NCBI GenBank assembly: GCA_905220665.1
Contig: CAJNAR010000148.1
Span: forward strand, 1 to 64,000
DNA length: 64,000 bases
Direction of reading: 5' to 3'
DNA from: Albugo candida
Lineage: Eukaryota; Oomycota; Peronosporomycetes; Albuginales; Albuginaceae
Program-made: the position numbers and the translations under genes
Shown: piece after piece, positions 9,953 to 23,059 of the stretch
Layout: every line of letters starts with the position of its first letter
Numbering within the stretch: position 1 is the stretch's first letter
The notes under the pieces: generated by a model
Seen by the model: only the letters and a program-made list of their open reading frames with translations
What the model was told of the DNA's origin: nothing
Databases searched by the model: none

Positions 9953-11850
9953 TTTTTATAATGTAGACTATACATACAGAAATGTATCGAACACGTAGTT
10001 GCGCTTCAAATACGTATAAGGGTACGTATACATGCCAATTTATTGACTCACATCACTCTGATTTGATGTCACGGTGGATTTTGATTGATGGAACATGGCG
10101 ATGACGGGATGAGTCTTCACGAACTTTCATTTCACGAACAATGCCTGTTAGTGATATAAAGAATTTGCGAGCATTGGAAATGTGATTAAAGTCGCACATG
10201 CAGAGGCCAATTCGTATAGCACTGTCAGCTCATAGTTAAAACATAGATTCGTATCCTGCAAAAATAAATCTAATTTTCGTATTGATCTAACTCTAGCGTG
10301 ACGTCTGAAGGATGGCTCTTCTCGACGCTTGCTCTTATTCATCACATGCGATGCTATAAGCAGCACTTTCCGACTATTGCTTCTACTATTTGTTTAAGGC
10401 GCAGATTGGCTGTTAAGAGAATCGAACGGACAAAAAAAGTCGCATCGAGTACACTCCAGATTCTACAAGCAATTTCTTGCACATGAGTGCATTTTTTGGT
10501 TTGCTTTGAGACTAATTTGTTGTGACTGATAGCTGAAGAACTGTGATAGTTCGGAAAAAGAAGGTGTTGAAGTGGTGCTATTTCTTGAGAATTTATACGA
10601 GCGTCTCGTCTTACAAAGCGCAGAACACAATTCGGAGCGTGCGACATCCATTTATGGCATATTGGCGATCTGTGAGGATCTTCCAGCACTTTTCTACAAA
10701 AAGCACATACTTGCATTTGAAAAATGTCGCACGTTCATTCGGAGCATTATGTGTGGGCCATAAATGTGACTCCATCTGTTTCCAACAATTAAGATGCATA
10801 CTGTAGGGAAGGTTACGGTGGAAATACGCATCAGCTAAAAATCATAAGCTTGGACTATAGGCAAGCCATTGCTGGTGATATGGATCTTGTTAGCCTCGAA
10901 AGCAGCAGTTCTCCACTGCTGACACTAGAATGGATGAAGAATGTGGCGAAAATGGAACAACTTGAACTGGTGCGGAACAAAGCAATTGTCTATTACATAG
11001 TAACATCCGTCGATGCCCAACATGTTCTCTCCATTATCAACGATGGGCACTGAAGTTGTAATTTACCTTATGGTAATATTGACATGAGTTATGGTAAGAC
11101 GAAAATCGATCGATATGACGCAACTTGTTTTGATCGCGGACGTCTATAGTCAGAAATGCATTGGTTGAATTGAATTCAGAGTTATCGCACACAATGGGTA
11201 AAAGTGGCTGAGAGTAGACAGATGTGCGTAGCGCTACCAGGAACCTGACAACGGCTTGAGTCTGCTTCCAATATTATAGCAATTTAGGCTTTAGCAAGCA
11301 TGACGTTCTAAGAGATAAGTAAGATAATAGAAACAAAGGACCTCATTTACAACCGTAAACTGAAATGGATATGCGGAGGCAAAGTACCATTTTCAAATAA
11401 TAAAGGGAGTTTCTGGTATTCACTCCCCTCTTGATAGTATTCACTCAACCCCAAATAATTGGCTAAGATTCATCGCTCATTACTAATGCATTCGCTAAAA
11501 TTTATCACCTGTGACGCGCGGTGACTCACTTTCACCTACACCTCGGCACAAATACACAATGAAATTGAAGTCATCTTATTAACCATATCGCTCAGCACAT
11601 ACATCATTATGTATGCTTGAATATGTATATAATTAAAAGTGGCTTTTATTTAGGACATAGAAGTTTACACAACTGTCGAGAAATGATAAAAAAAAAATAC
11701 TGTTTTTAATATCAAAAAATAACAACCTTAACTTTTTCTCTGTGAGTATTCGCGATTATGAGAGATGGCTGATTGATCTAGAAGCTGAAAACCTCACGGT
11801 TCTTTCCTTCTGAGTGAATTGAGTGGAGTGGTGACTTCTCAATTCGCCGG
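9953..11850. other. Intergenic region with only weak coding signals
   Basis: About 1.9 kb between the nucleoporin locus and LINE copy 1. One weak candidate gene is listed separately (10300-10763). A short plus-strand frame at 10850-11053 has no recognisable domain. AT-rich sequence with an A-run near 11690 precedes the LINE. Confidence 0.4.
10300..10763 (+). CDS. Possible two-exon gene fragment, unidentified
   Basis: Two plus-strand open stretches (10298-10486 and 10572-10763) have protein-like composition. The first ends VASSTLQILQAIS and the second contains LFLENLYERLVLQSAEHNS followed by ILAICEDLPALFYKK, which suggests alpha-helical repeat protein. A possible intron ending in TGATAG near 10532 would join them. 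No start codon with good context, no domain and no clear 3' end were found, so this may be a gene remnant. I do not recognise a family. Confidence 0.25.
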
Positions 11851-11857
11851 CTACTAA

Positions 11858-14800
11858 GTGCCTCACAAAACGAATGCAACAACAGCAGTCTTTTTGAAAG
11901 AACACAAAATCTTTAACCCTCTCCTGTCGAAGACAATGGTTTCTATTGACATCTCCAGCTTACCTATCGTTACATCGCCTGATTGGGTAATACGTCTACC
12001 CGTCACTTGTCCGTTACTGACACGTTGCCGGCGGAAAGTACACCAATGTGCACGCCTAAACCGTCGGATTCTGCCATGTCTGACGAGGTAATTGGCCAAT
12101 TAGAGGCCGATATGGAGATTGAGAGACCTCTCTCTTCCACATCAATTCCGTCTAATCAACCGGTGGGAATGGAAGTTGATGCCAGCAGCGCGTCATCATC
12201 TTCGAAACCGGTTAAAGTGGCAAGTAAAACCAGCCATCGACCACGTCTGGCCGATATATTGAAGGGTCAAGAAGAAATTCGAAAGGACAAAGCCGCGAAA
12301 AAAGCGAAGCGGAAGGTGGAAATGCCTTAACTTTTGGCTTTGAATTTACGCGCCATCGAAAAGCTTTTTGAAAACGGTCGTCCATCCTGGGATGCTTTAA
12401 ATGTACACTTGGCTGCAGCAAAGTTTTTTGGACTGCAGAATGCACAGTTTTCGATCGTCTTGGAGACGGGATAAACCTTTGTGCGCACACCACCGGCTCA
12501 AGTCCTCCAATCCTTCGTTTGAGATCACGGAAACACGATCAACGATTTCTTTGATGCAGGCAAAATTGGCCAACTAGCTAAACTACCTGGAGGTAATTTA
12601 CGCCTTCTTGTCATGAGCCAAGAAGTTTGCCAGATGCTGGCTCACGAGAAGATCCCCCTTTTGGGGAATCAATACTCCTTTCGGGAGTTCGATGTTCTTG
12701 GGTCCCGCTACTTTATGGACGTTTTTGGAATTGGACCGGAAATGTCCACAATCCACATCGCATCAACACTGCACCGTCTTGGCTGGGATGTTCTATATTA
12801 GAATTTTCGCGAAGCATTGGCTTCCAAAAAACTTAAAATGTCGACCTGGAGAGTTTATTTCCGTGGCACATGCCGTTCCGAGCAGCTCCTTGTTGGCGGA
12901 AAAGTTTGTGAGCAAAAATGTATCGAGGAGAGATACTATTTGGCTCGAGTAAAAGCTTTTCCACTCCCGTTGATCGGTTGAGGATGGGTCACCGCAGTCC
13001 GCACTGCTTCCTGCTGACGGTGGAATCTTCTCAATCGACTCAGCAACCAAAAACCAATACTGCTCCATCGGCTCGAAGTGAAAATGTGAAGTCGAAAACA
13101 TAGCAGAAAGTGGACACCATCAATGTCAAAAGATCCGAAGTGTCAACAAATCGTCCCGAAAACACGAAACACTGACGATGAGAAAATTCCCGATGTTTAC
13201 AGCTTGGTTCCACCTCAGCAGATACTTCCCTCTGCTGTTAAGGATGTCGACAAAAGGGAACAAAATTTTGAAGACAAATGCGAGTCGAAGTCCACCGAAG
13301 ATACGTGGACTCCAGTTCGATCTCGAAACAAGCGTAATCGATCTACGATCGCTTTCAAAGTATATCGAGCGACGCTCCTCCAATATCGTTGGAAGGTCTG
13401 GCTATGAGCAATTATTTCACTGTGCATGGCTCTGTCGACGTCGACTTCATAAAAATCGAAGTAACCACAAAAGTAGACTTTAGAAAGAGGTAACAAATTG
13501 TACCATCTAAACTTGTGGTGAAAAATGATATGGCCAATTCTAAAGAAGCGGCTCACTTCATCAAAAAAAACACATCCGGATTGAAAGAACAATTGTCCGA
13601 CTCGTGTGGCAGAAGTGGTGAATTTCTTAATCCAAGATGTCAAAACAGCTCAGTCTCCTTCTCGACCGGATAAGCTGATAAAAGAGGATGTTCATGTTGC
13701 GAAAGCAAGTAAACATGTTGGATTCACATCCAACGGAGACAGTATTCTCCACTTTTCATTTGATCACCCTATAGCACTGCATGGAGTGCTAAATCATTGC
13801 ATGATGTCCAATGACCCATGCTTGGAGCAAGTGGTGCGAGTCCACACAATAAATAATGTGCTGGAAGCATCCGAGCCGAATTCGGATACCACGTTCAACA
13901 AAAAGTGATCGAAGAAAGTTGATGGCTCTTTTCGGGCAGTTCGAAAATATATGCTCGCAACGGTCGACAACTGGTGGACTACATCAGTGGAAGTGGAAGA
14001 ATTGACACGAGCAACATTCTCGATCTCGTTCTTCGAGATAATGTTGATGGGCACGGCACCAACGATACATCATAGCGACCACTGGATCCAGTACGTCACT
14101 GTTAAGACGGTGTTGTATATTCCAACTCACCACTGATGTCTGCTTCACATGAATGTGTTGTTGCACATTTTGCGCTCACCTCTGGGTACACTTTGTCTCA
14201 GCGAGTGGTTTGACGCAAAGTGGGAGAGTCCAATGTTCAATGACTTGGTGGCAGTTACAGTCGTCGACCCTTCTTCTTACCGACGAAGCTTCCATACTAT
14301 AGCTGTAGGAGGAAGACGGAGTTGAAAAGACTCGTCATTGGACCCCTTTTAGTTAAATACTAAGGGCAGCTCAACGGACATTCTTTCGTGAACCAATAAA
14401 ACAATTCTTTCCGTTAATACAAACGGAATCAAAAAGAATGGTAATCTATTGATACAATATACACTATCGAAATACTCCATTTGTTGTGTACAAGAAACTC
14501 ATTTTCACGACCGTCACCACCTGGAGACTTATCAGTCTCACTTGGCTTCCAAATTTCCGACATCATCTTTTTTTTCAGTGACTCAATAGTCCTCGCTCTC
14601 ATCCCGTTCGGGAACGAGCAAACGGGGTTGTGACAATCATTCGTCACGATTTTCCCGAATCTGACTCCTCACAGGCTCTTACCACTTTCTCCGTACCTGA
14701 CCGATATTTGGTTGTTTGTTTGGCGATACTCGGATCTCCATTATATATCCATAACGTTTATGCTCCGGTGAATCCAGCGGAACGCAAAACATTCTTCGAT

Positions 14801-17800
14801 TAGCTTCCAACGGGATCTTTTGAACACAACGCAACGCAACGCACATCGTTTGTGGCGATTTAAACACAGCCTTTTGTCCCACGTTGGATTGCGTCAGGGT
14901 TGTATATAGGCACGAGACAAGTCGCCTCTCATGTTTGGAATGGATTTCCCATTCGGGCGTGGTGTATGCTTGGCGTCAAAATCATCCTGAAGCACGTATC
15001 TTTATTGGCCCTCAGCCCAGGAAAAACCTGCTGGATTACATCCTTTTTTCGGAACCTCTTTTCCAATCAGTTTACAAGGAGTCCAAGGACGTTTCACTCC
15101 CACACACGGGTGATCATCTGGCTCATGTTGTCAAGTTCGCAAATCCATTCCAACCCCAAGGTCGTGTTTATTGGAAATGTCCTTTATCATTATTCGAGTA
15201 TCAGTAATCAAAGCAGCGATCAAGGAGGAGGCGGATCGTGTCTTAGCAAAGCTTCGTGTTTCCTGTCATCCTAAATCAGACTGGAAGAATTGGGAGAAGC
15301 AAAAAAAAACGTTATTACAGCAAGTTTAGAAGAAGATTCGTCGCCAGGAAGATTTGGATGTGACCCGCGCTCGTGCTGATTTGGACGAAGCTGCAGCATA
15401 TTTTCGACAATCAATTCAAGAACAAGAAAAAAGTTGTACGACGACGCTCTTCGCTCTTATCATGACAGGGTCAGGAGTTCGTTCAAGTATAATCAAGACT
15501 CCATGCTCGATTACCATATGAAGAACATGGAGAAATTAACTCGCTATTTCTTTCGACCAGTGGACTCAACATGTCATCGTGTACCCTTGGAACAAGTTCT
15601 ACCTCCTAATGGGCAAGTGTCTAAGAATCCTATTGATATCGCTCTTCAGTTCACCGATCACTGGGGTGGTATCATGGGAGATGAACAAAGTTCATCTGGG
15701 CTTCCTTTGCGTCCATGCGCGACACAACAATACACATTGCTTCACTCGGTCACAGAAACTTTATCCAGCCCTGACGAATCCTATTGTTCGCTCCATTGAT
15801 CAAACTGAAGATGGAAGAAGCAATAAAAAGTATGCGTGAATACTCGTCACCTGGAATGGATGGATTACGGGCAGCATTCTACCAGCTCGCTCCGAGTGTA
15901 TTTGGTGAATGTTTGCAAATTGTCTTCGAAAACCAACTTCGTCGAGGCTCGTTGCTGCGTTCTCAACGTAGTTCTTTTTTAGTTCAGCAATCACGTTGCT
16001 TTACAAAAAAGGATACCGTGCTGATCCTGTCAACCATCGTTTTATTGCCTCGAAATGCGTGGATGTGAAAGTACTGTCGAAGGTACTCGCGTACCAGCTT
16101 CAGCAGGTGCTTCCGTCCACGAGGACCAAAAAGCATTTCTGCGAGGACGTTCCATCCATCATCACATTCGGTATATGAGTGATCTGCAGGATATGGTCAC
16201 TCACCGTGATGAAGAACCATACGCAACACTTTTCGATTTTGAGAAAGCGTACGATCGAGTGGATTGGTCGTACATGTTGCGGCTTTATCGAAAATGAATT
16301 GTGGAAATTCGTTCATCTAGTGGACAAAGCTTCTGTACACCAACACGACTGTATCGTTGTTGCTGAATGGAACGCTTTCGCCAAAAATCACTCCGTGGGG
16401 TGTCAAACAGTGTGATCCACTGGCCGCTTTGCTTTTTTTCATGACAATTGAGCCTTTGCGAAATTTGTTGCGGAGGAATGAAGGAACAGGAATATGCATC
16501 ACTCCAACGACTACAGCAACGAGTTTTTTTTTTGCGGACGACTCGACATTATCATTATTGCGATGGTTCAGGAGCAAAACTTAACTTGTTTGAGTCCACT
16601 TTGCTCCCACTTAATCGACACCAAGTAGGTCAACCGTTTGCACATGTGAAAGTACTCTCACCGATCGCGTCGGTGAAATATTTGGGAGTTCCGTTTAGTC
16701 ATACACCCGTTGGTGATTTAATGATCGAATTCTTAGAAGATCGTTTTTATGGTGGATTCCGTAGTGGTTTCGTCGATCCAGAATAGTTCGTGGAAGATTA
16801 CTGGTGGCATAAAGTATGGTGTTATCACGTTTATGGCATCTTACATCTCATTTCAACATCCCGTAAGATTTCATTCGAAGCTGGGAATAGATGCTCAATC
16901 GATTCGTTTTGAGTCGGAAGTATGAGAGCGATGTAAGACACGTTCAACTGATCAAGTCGAAATTCTTGTACCTACCTCATTCAGAGGGAGGCTTTCAGGT
17001 TCCCATTATCCCAACACAACTGAAGAATCAACGCTTTCAGTTTTTACAACAATTTCTACTTCATTCGAGTACAGCTTCACCCAGCAATTGGACACTTCCT
17101 GGAATGGAGATCAGACGATGCATTTTGCACGATTTTGGGCCATATCAATCACTCGATATCCTTACGATATCACCACGTCGGCATAGGACCATAGTGCATT
17201 GGAATATAGCGTCACCATGGTGAAAACAGACTTGTTTTTGGTTCCACTAAAGTCATTGGGATCTTACCGACAAAGATTTATCACAACAGGAGCGATTTCT
17301 CACGATCTTGGATGCTCCCATATGATTTCATAACGCCCCTCATCTGCATTCTGAAAAAAGACGACCGTCAACAAGTGTCTCTTGCAAATAGTGTCGACAG
17401 TATAGATTTGAGTCACAATGCATTGGGCGAGAAGCTCACTCGTGTAAATCACAAAACGCCAGGAGGCTAGCAGACGACCTCTAAACTTGACCAGAGGTTT
17501 CAGCATCTGTTACAACTTGGCATACTAAGTCGCATTTATCGCTTTGCTCATCGTCGATGTCTGGGAATGGTGCCCGAACCGGTTTGACTCTGCTCTCGAA
17601 TTCATTTTAAGTTTTAGTACAAGGGAGGTTGGGTAGCCGTCCAATCAGTCTCAAACAAAGTCTTTACGCCGGTTGTACGTCGAAGCAACGCAAATTCTGC
17701 GACGAATTAAAGCTGCTGGCTTATTACGCTGTCCCGGAAGGGAAATGGCACACGCTTATCCGGTTCACTCGTTGGGAAGGCATTGCCACCGGATAAACCA

Positions 17801-18640
17801 CACCCAATGTTGCTTCACGTATCAGAAAGTGATCGAAGTGGACGTCAACATGGGTGAAAGATTTTCACAAGCTATTCAAACGTATTCGCAGACGTTTGCT
17901 ACCGATCTATTCGGATGTCCGGTTCTGTCATCCTCCTATATCCCACCAGTTCGAGCACGATTTTGATTTTTACAACAATCACATCCAGAAATCATCCTGT
18001 GCACTAAGAAGCATTGTGGTGCGGTACAAAGCTACCAGCATTTTTTTTCGATTGCAACAGGACACGTTCAATTTGGGAATCGCTCGTTCCGTCATGGACA
18101 ATCTTCTTTTCCGTTCGCCCGCGATGGTCACATATCACGTGTGCACGGATTCCTGCACTTCGTGGAAACCTTTTCGAGTGGTGCTGGAGGGTCTTTGGCT
18201 TACATTAGTCCCGGTCGCGATTCGTTTTATTTGGACGGATCGGAATCGCAGACTTTTCGCCCACGGCACTTCGACGCCAACTGCCTCACCTGTTTCGGTG
18301 ATTTATAGCACACTGATGGCCCATATCCGCTATCTTCAACGGCAGTGCTATGATACGGAGCATCTCGAGCGCTTGACACAAGTATAAGCGTCTTATCAAC
18401 ATACTGGCTCAGCCAGGAGGTATTTCTCTACTCGGCCCAGCCTGCTTCAAGTTCGACGCCGTCAACGATGCTAAGTCTTCAATGCGTGGCGTTTCTAACT
18501 TAAAAACTATCTTATTCCATTCGCTGAACCTCGCAGCGGCTTTCTAGACCAATCTTGCATTCCTTTTGCTTATTTATTGTAGTTTAAGCATCAGAGAAGT
18601 CATTTACGTCTAATTCTAGTAAGATAGACAACTTCAACCA
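11858..18640 (+). mobile_element. LINE (L1-like non-LTR retrotransposon) copy 1, decayed
   Basis: Plus-strand remains of a two-ORF element. The ORF1-like part (about 11980-14140) starts with a Ser/Thr-rich segment, then RPRLADILKGQEEIRKDK, a coiled basic stretch and SREDPP/REFDVLGSRYFMDVFGIGP-type sequence. ORF2 follows in many frames. It has an endonuclease with NLLDYILF and TGDHLAHVVKFANP (about 15030-15160), an RT with SPGMDGLRAAFYQL (15850), FDFEKAYDRVDW (16235), GVKQCDPLAALLFF (16400) and FADDST (16535), then a C-terminal region. The 3' end is marked at 18590-18640 by a tail (TCTAATTCTAGTAAGATAGA) shared with other copies. No poly(A) run was seen after the tail. The 5' boundary is uncertain. 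Many stops and frameshifts make it inactive. Confidence 0.8.
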
Positions 18641-19079
18641 AAGAGGGGTGTACGGTAGCAGCTCCCTTTAGATAGACATGATGTAATTAAATAATAAAAA
18701 TGTAATTTGAGAAAAAAGGCACCCTCCCTCTTGATCACTAGCCAATTAAAAAAACATATCTGTCACGGCATTTCTACAAATAGATATCAAAGCTTGTCAA
18801 AAAAAGGAATTGTGATAAACACATTACCTCGTTTCCATATACTCAAAAGTAAGATACAACAAGCTATTTACCAGTCGCTCTAATGTCGCCCATCCGTATA
18901 TTCGAATAAGTTACCGAAGCATGCGGACTCGCTTGTATGACGTCCTGGGAAACCCCACTGGTTGTTGCCCCTTCTTTTCGTCAAAATAGTCGTCGAAAAT
19001 GAGAAAACAAAACGCTACTACACACAATCACTCGCTTTTGTATTTTTTCAAGAAAGTATACTACGACAGTATACTAAAA
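18641..19079. other. Intergenic, AT-rich
   Basis: About 440 bp between the 3' tail of LINE copy 1 and the 3' end of the GH7 gene. No feature recognised. Confidence 0.5.
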
Positions 19080-20474
19080 TCAATTTCTCACCACCGTAGT
19101 GGCTCCAATCTTCCCAAAACGTATTTTCGAAAACATTACAGACGCACCTGGGTTGGTTTTTGTAAGCTCGGTGACATTGCCTTCACTTGTTGCGCACGGT
19201 CCACGTTTCACTCCGAGAGGACACACTTCCTTTTGATCTTTCACTGTGCACGCTTTCGGCGGGAAAACGGAGTCAAGCCATTGCATGTTAACATTCCAAT
19301 CAGCCCAAAGACTGATGGCCAGTACCATTCCTTTACGCAGCGACTTGCCCATTCTTCTCAATCCTCCTATATTTGTATGATCGTCAGTCTCATTGAATGC
19401 TTTCCTCTCCGCTGCGCAAAACTTATCGGTGATTTCTCCACCGTCATAATCTGGAGTCGTTATAGTGACATCGGGTATAGGGACCAATTTACCGTCTTGT
19501 ATGTACAAACGGCGAATCTCTACCAGATCACCGGTATCCGTATCGCCGTCCGTAATGAATTGGGTCAAAACGGTAAACGTACGGCTTGTGTCGATCTTAA
19601 ATTTGTCTCCAAGTCCATAAAAATCAATCGCTCCCACTCGATACGGGTTGTAGTCACACCCGCCTCTATCACAGGTTGGTTTTGCACATTCTGTTTCACC
19701 GCTACACGTGTGGTAACCATCTGTTTTTTTGCAAGGATGCGATGTGAACACGTTACTCCTTGTATTTCCTTCAAAAACATCGACTTCCGCGCAAAACGTG
19801 CCGTACGTTCCTCTACCCAATGAGTAACTGTAGGGGTCCCATTTTTTACAATTAGATTTCCCGATGACAAACTTATTATCCCGATTGCTCTGTGCGTCGC
19901 AATAACCCATTCCGGCCGTTGCTCCAGGGTAGTCGGGATTACTGGAACGATTAAACCCGCCATCCATATCCATTTGAGAAAAGTAAAAGGCTGCATTCAT
20001 CCCGCATGGAAGGTTTGATAGATTAATGTCGAAGGCAATTTCTCTGTTCAAGAGCGTGAAGTTTTCATACGTTGATTCCGGGCCCAACAGGTAAAGACGC
20101 GAGCCCTCCGTATGCGAATCGGGTCCGGTTGGGGTAATGAATCGAAGTGTTAATTCATCGTCTTTTGTTGTGACTCCGAGCGTGTTCTCGTAATCGATTG
20201 GTTGCAATTCGCAATCAGTAAGAGGTTGCTCTTCACTTCCACAATATTCTTTATTCCATTGATTGCCCTTGTAGCAAAAACCTCCATTCTTCCCTATGAG
20301 CTCACGCCAATTGGCGTCCGCGACAACTCTCGTATTTTTTGTTTTACAATCATTCTTGCTTTCACACACAGTGAGCGGAAGGGGAGGAAAATTGTCTGCC
20401 CTATCCTTTGGAAATGTCTGGGTCAGGCCTGATGGCAGAAAACCCAAAAGCACAAGTGCAATACGATGAACCAT
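19080..20474 (-). CDS. Secreted GH7 cellobiohydrolase / endoglucanase
   Basis: A 464-residue single-exon protein. Glycoside hydrolase family 7 enzymes cleave beta-1,4-glucan by a retaining mechanism, and the known members are secreted. The N-terminus (MVHRIALVLLGFLPSGLTQ) is a signal peptide. The family catalytic motif E-x-D-x-x-E is present as CAEVDVFEGN, with Glu230 as likely nucleophile, Asp232, and Glu235 as likely acid/base. Other family blocks include GMNAAFYFSQMDMDGG, GYCDAQ, YGTFCAEVD, and MVLAISLWADWNVNMQWLDS (usually SLWDDH..NMLWLDS). Cysteines are numerous, consistent with the disulfide-rich GH7 fold. Length fits a catalytic module without a cellulose-binding tail. The frame is clean although LINE debris lies on both sides. 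Exo- versus endo-activity cannot be decided from sequence alone. Confidence 0.93.
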   Translation of the reverse strand: MVHRIALVLLGFLPSGLTQTFPKDRADNFPPLPLTVCESKNDCKTKNTRVVADANWRELIGKNGGFCYKGNQWNKEYCGSEEQPLTDCELQPIDYENTLGVTTKDDELTLRFITPTGPDSHTEGSRLYLLGPESTYENFTLLNREIAFDINLSNLPCGMNAAFYFSQMDMDGGFNRSSNPDYPGATAGMGYCDAQSNRDNKFVIGKSNCKKWDPYSYSLGRGTYGTFCAEVDVFEGNTRSNVFTSHPCKKTDGYHTCSGETECAKPTCDRGGCDYNPYRVGAIDFYGLGDKFKIDTSRTFTVLTQFITDGDTDTGDLVEIRRLYIQDGKLVPIPDVTITTPDYDGGEITDKFCAAERKAFNETDDHTNIGGLRRMGKSLRKGMVLAISLWADWNVNMQWLDSVFPPKACTVKDQKEVCPLGVKRGPCATSEGNVTELTKTNPGASVMFSKIRFGKIGATTVVRN

Positions 20475-21190
20475 TGTAGTGTTGGTTTTGAGTTAAGGAA
20501 ATTGAAATGTGAAAATGAATGTGGCTTAGTCGTTTTGCTTCATGATCTAACAATCGGGAACATGTACGTGGCTGAGCACTCAATGCAAATTTGTAGCTGC
20601 TGACCTTTACACGTCGTAATGCTACAGCGAGTAGGGAGATTACACACACAGATGCGATCAGTGTGCAATGATTGAGTACTTGAGTGAGTTACGCACTCGT
20701 GATTGGATAAATTTGTAATGTCTAAAAGTGTGTCTGCGTTACTTCTCGAAGCTCATGGTGTTTTTTTAACCGAAGTGTACCCACGTACGATATTGCAGTC
20801 TTTCGTCTGATTCGTATCCGACAAACTTATCGAGGTACATTCGTACGACAATGTGACACTCATTCCTCTACCAAAAGAGAATCGCCAATTCTCGTTTTCA
20901 AGCAGATCATCTGCGCATTATAATGCGTGTAGGCATTCAATCAGATTTTAGGATCCAGCCGCAATGTTATAGATTTGCATTCTATGTCGTCGTGAAATTG
21001 GGCGGCTTGTAATGTTACACATGCGACTCAGTATGTGTAGACTGGCTCAAAAATATGATCGTTGTTGCGTCACACACTTGTGGTTAGATTTATTTAAAAT
21101 GATTGTTACATGGCCGAGAGCCTTTATGCTTCGATCAGATTCGGCCTGGTGCGCCACTTGTCGTCTTTCCTGTATCGTCTTGTGCAACAT
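20475..21190. other. Upstream region of the GH7 gene
   Basis: About 700 bp holding the presumed GH7 promoter (minus strand) and then sequence with no recognised gene. Short plus-strand frames near 21012-21239 look spurious and overlap a tandem repeat. Confidence 0.4.
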
Positions 21191-21288
21191 AACAGTCTTA
21201 TCAGTGACATTCGAGCGACATGACAGTCTTCATTTGTGACATTTGAGCGACACAGCAGTCTTTATCAGTGACATTCGAGCGACAATGT
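21191..21288. repeat. Tandem repeat, about 32-bp unit, three copies
   Basis: Three imperfect units each contain CAGTCTT, then GTGACATT, then GAGCGACA. They start near 21192, 21223 and 21255. The array ends about 35 bp from the 3' end of the minus-strand LINE copy. Confidence 0.75.
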
Positions 21289-21324
21289 GACCATTCTCCT
21301 CTCACGAAGTGCTTCTCTCAGTTG

Positions 21325-23059
21325 AAGGTGTCTATATTACTAGAATTAGACCAACTGACTTCTCTAGTTGCCTAGGCTATCTTAATAACATATATACATA
21401 TAAAAAGCTTTCGTGAAATACCTGTGACAGATGATAATATGCCGTCTCGTTGATAATCTCGTATCGAAGTAGCCTCAGCCCCCCTAATACGAGACTGTGT
21501 CCAGCTTTTGTAAATGCTGTAAAGTTGTAAAGTTGTAAAAATGGTCCAAAAGTACCGTGATTTGCAAATTGGTGTGCGCCACACTACGGTGAGCAGAACC
21601 AGCCAACTAGGACTAGGATCTGAGTTGCACTTGCATTTTGACTTGTCTGTGCCGTACCCGCAGTAATGATCTTCGGCTTCTGAAAAATCCATCCATTGAT
21701 CCTTGCGTTGCGAGTTGATCCAGCACCTTTGCAAGCCGAATGCTTTCCTCTTGGTCGTAACACTGTCTTCGAAAGTACCGAACGTGCGCACTAAACGTGG
21801 TGTAGATCACGGAAAGTGCTTGAACTGTCGGAGTTGCTGATCGCCGATCGAACAAACGACGATTCCGATCTGTCCAGACGAAGTGCAGTGTCACCGCTTG
21901 CAATGCAAGCCATAAATCTGATATAATATCTAAATATTCTTGCCAATCCGACCGTAGTGTTGGTACGATTGCACATGCAATGTGCGTCCAGCGTGGTCGA
22001 GAGGAGAAAAACCGATCCCAACTAGGGAGTAACTCCCTCCATAACTGTGCCGTGTGATCGCACTCTATAAAGAGATGTTGATCGGATTCCACTGCCCCAC
22101 ACGAAGGCTGCGTGCACAATATAATGTCGGGCTGAATATCCTTTAAGAACCAGAAACGAGATCGAACTGGCAACATTCGAAAGGCTAGTAGAAACTGTAA
22201 ATCCTCGAAAATTGGTAATACACGTTTTCGAAGATGCCGTGATGTAGCCATAAAAGTTCGAACTCGTTCTGCATCCAGTGCGTCCGATCTCTCCCGTGAT
22301 GACCAATGTGTCGACATCGGATGACTCTTGGTTGGTTCGGGAGGTTTCCAGACGATTCGTGAGAGTTGTGAGCGTGGAATAGATGGAAAATAATGTTTCC
22401 TTTCCGTGCTTGTTACTCCCACATAAAATGATCTGCCACTTGTGGTTGGTATAATCCAAGTGATGAGACCGATCGTCGAGTGGATACGCTGGAGAATCTG
22501 AGTGACTTCATTGTAAAGTCGACCCAGCAACTTTTCTTCAGACATATCCGATGTGTTCAGCTCTTCGTCGTTGTAATACATGTCGACAAAATCTTCCTTC
22601 GTTGGCCATGTGTCGCTTTCACGAAAAAAGTCTTGCAAACTTCGAGCGTCGAAAAGTGTAGCAAACGTTTTTCGAATGTTCGATGTGGTTCATTCACCAT
22701 GCCAAGATTGTACCAAACGTTTTGCGTACTCGGATTGCGAGTAGCAGCTTCGAAATGTAACTTTTGGTCGCAGTGAAACCACATCGGTTGTTCCATGTAG
22801 TACTGACGGCGTTGTAAAACATTAAATCTGATATTGAAATGCTCCAATCCATCTGATGCCACATTTTAAATGCTTGTTTCCACCATAAAGATGTGCTTTC
22901 CCAGTGAACCATTTTCCCATGTCGATGTGGTGCGATGGTGAATATATCCATCGGCTTGTGTGGTCCAAATGAAGGTTGGATAAGCTGTAATCATTCCGTC
23001 GAAGCAGTTGTCCAATTCGCAGGAATAATTGTTGACGCATCGGATGCGAACTGCTGAAG
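21325..23059 (-). repeat. Left arm of a 1,735-bp near-perfect inverted repeat
   Basis: Equals the reverse complement of 26852-28586, with paired coordinates always summing to 49911, so no net length change along the arm. I see only two mismatches (near 22285/27626 and 22994/26917). Homology continues past 23059, but with roughly one difference every 7-8 bases plus an indel. Confidence 0.92.
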
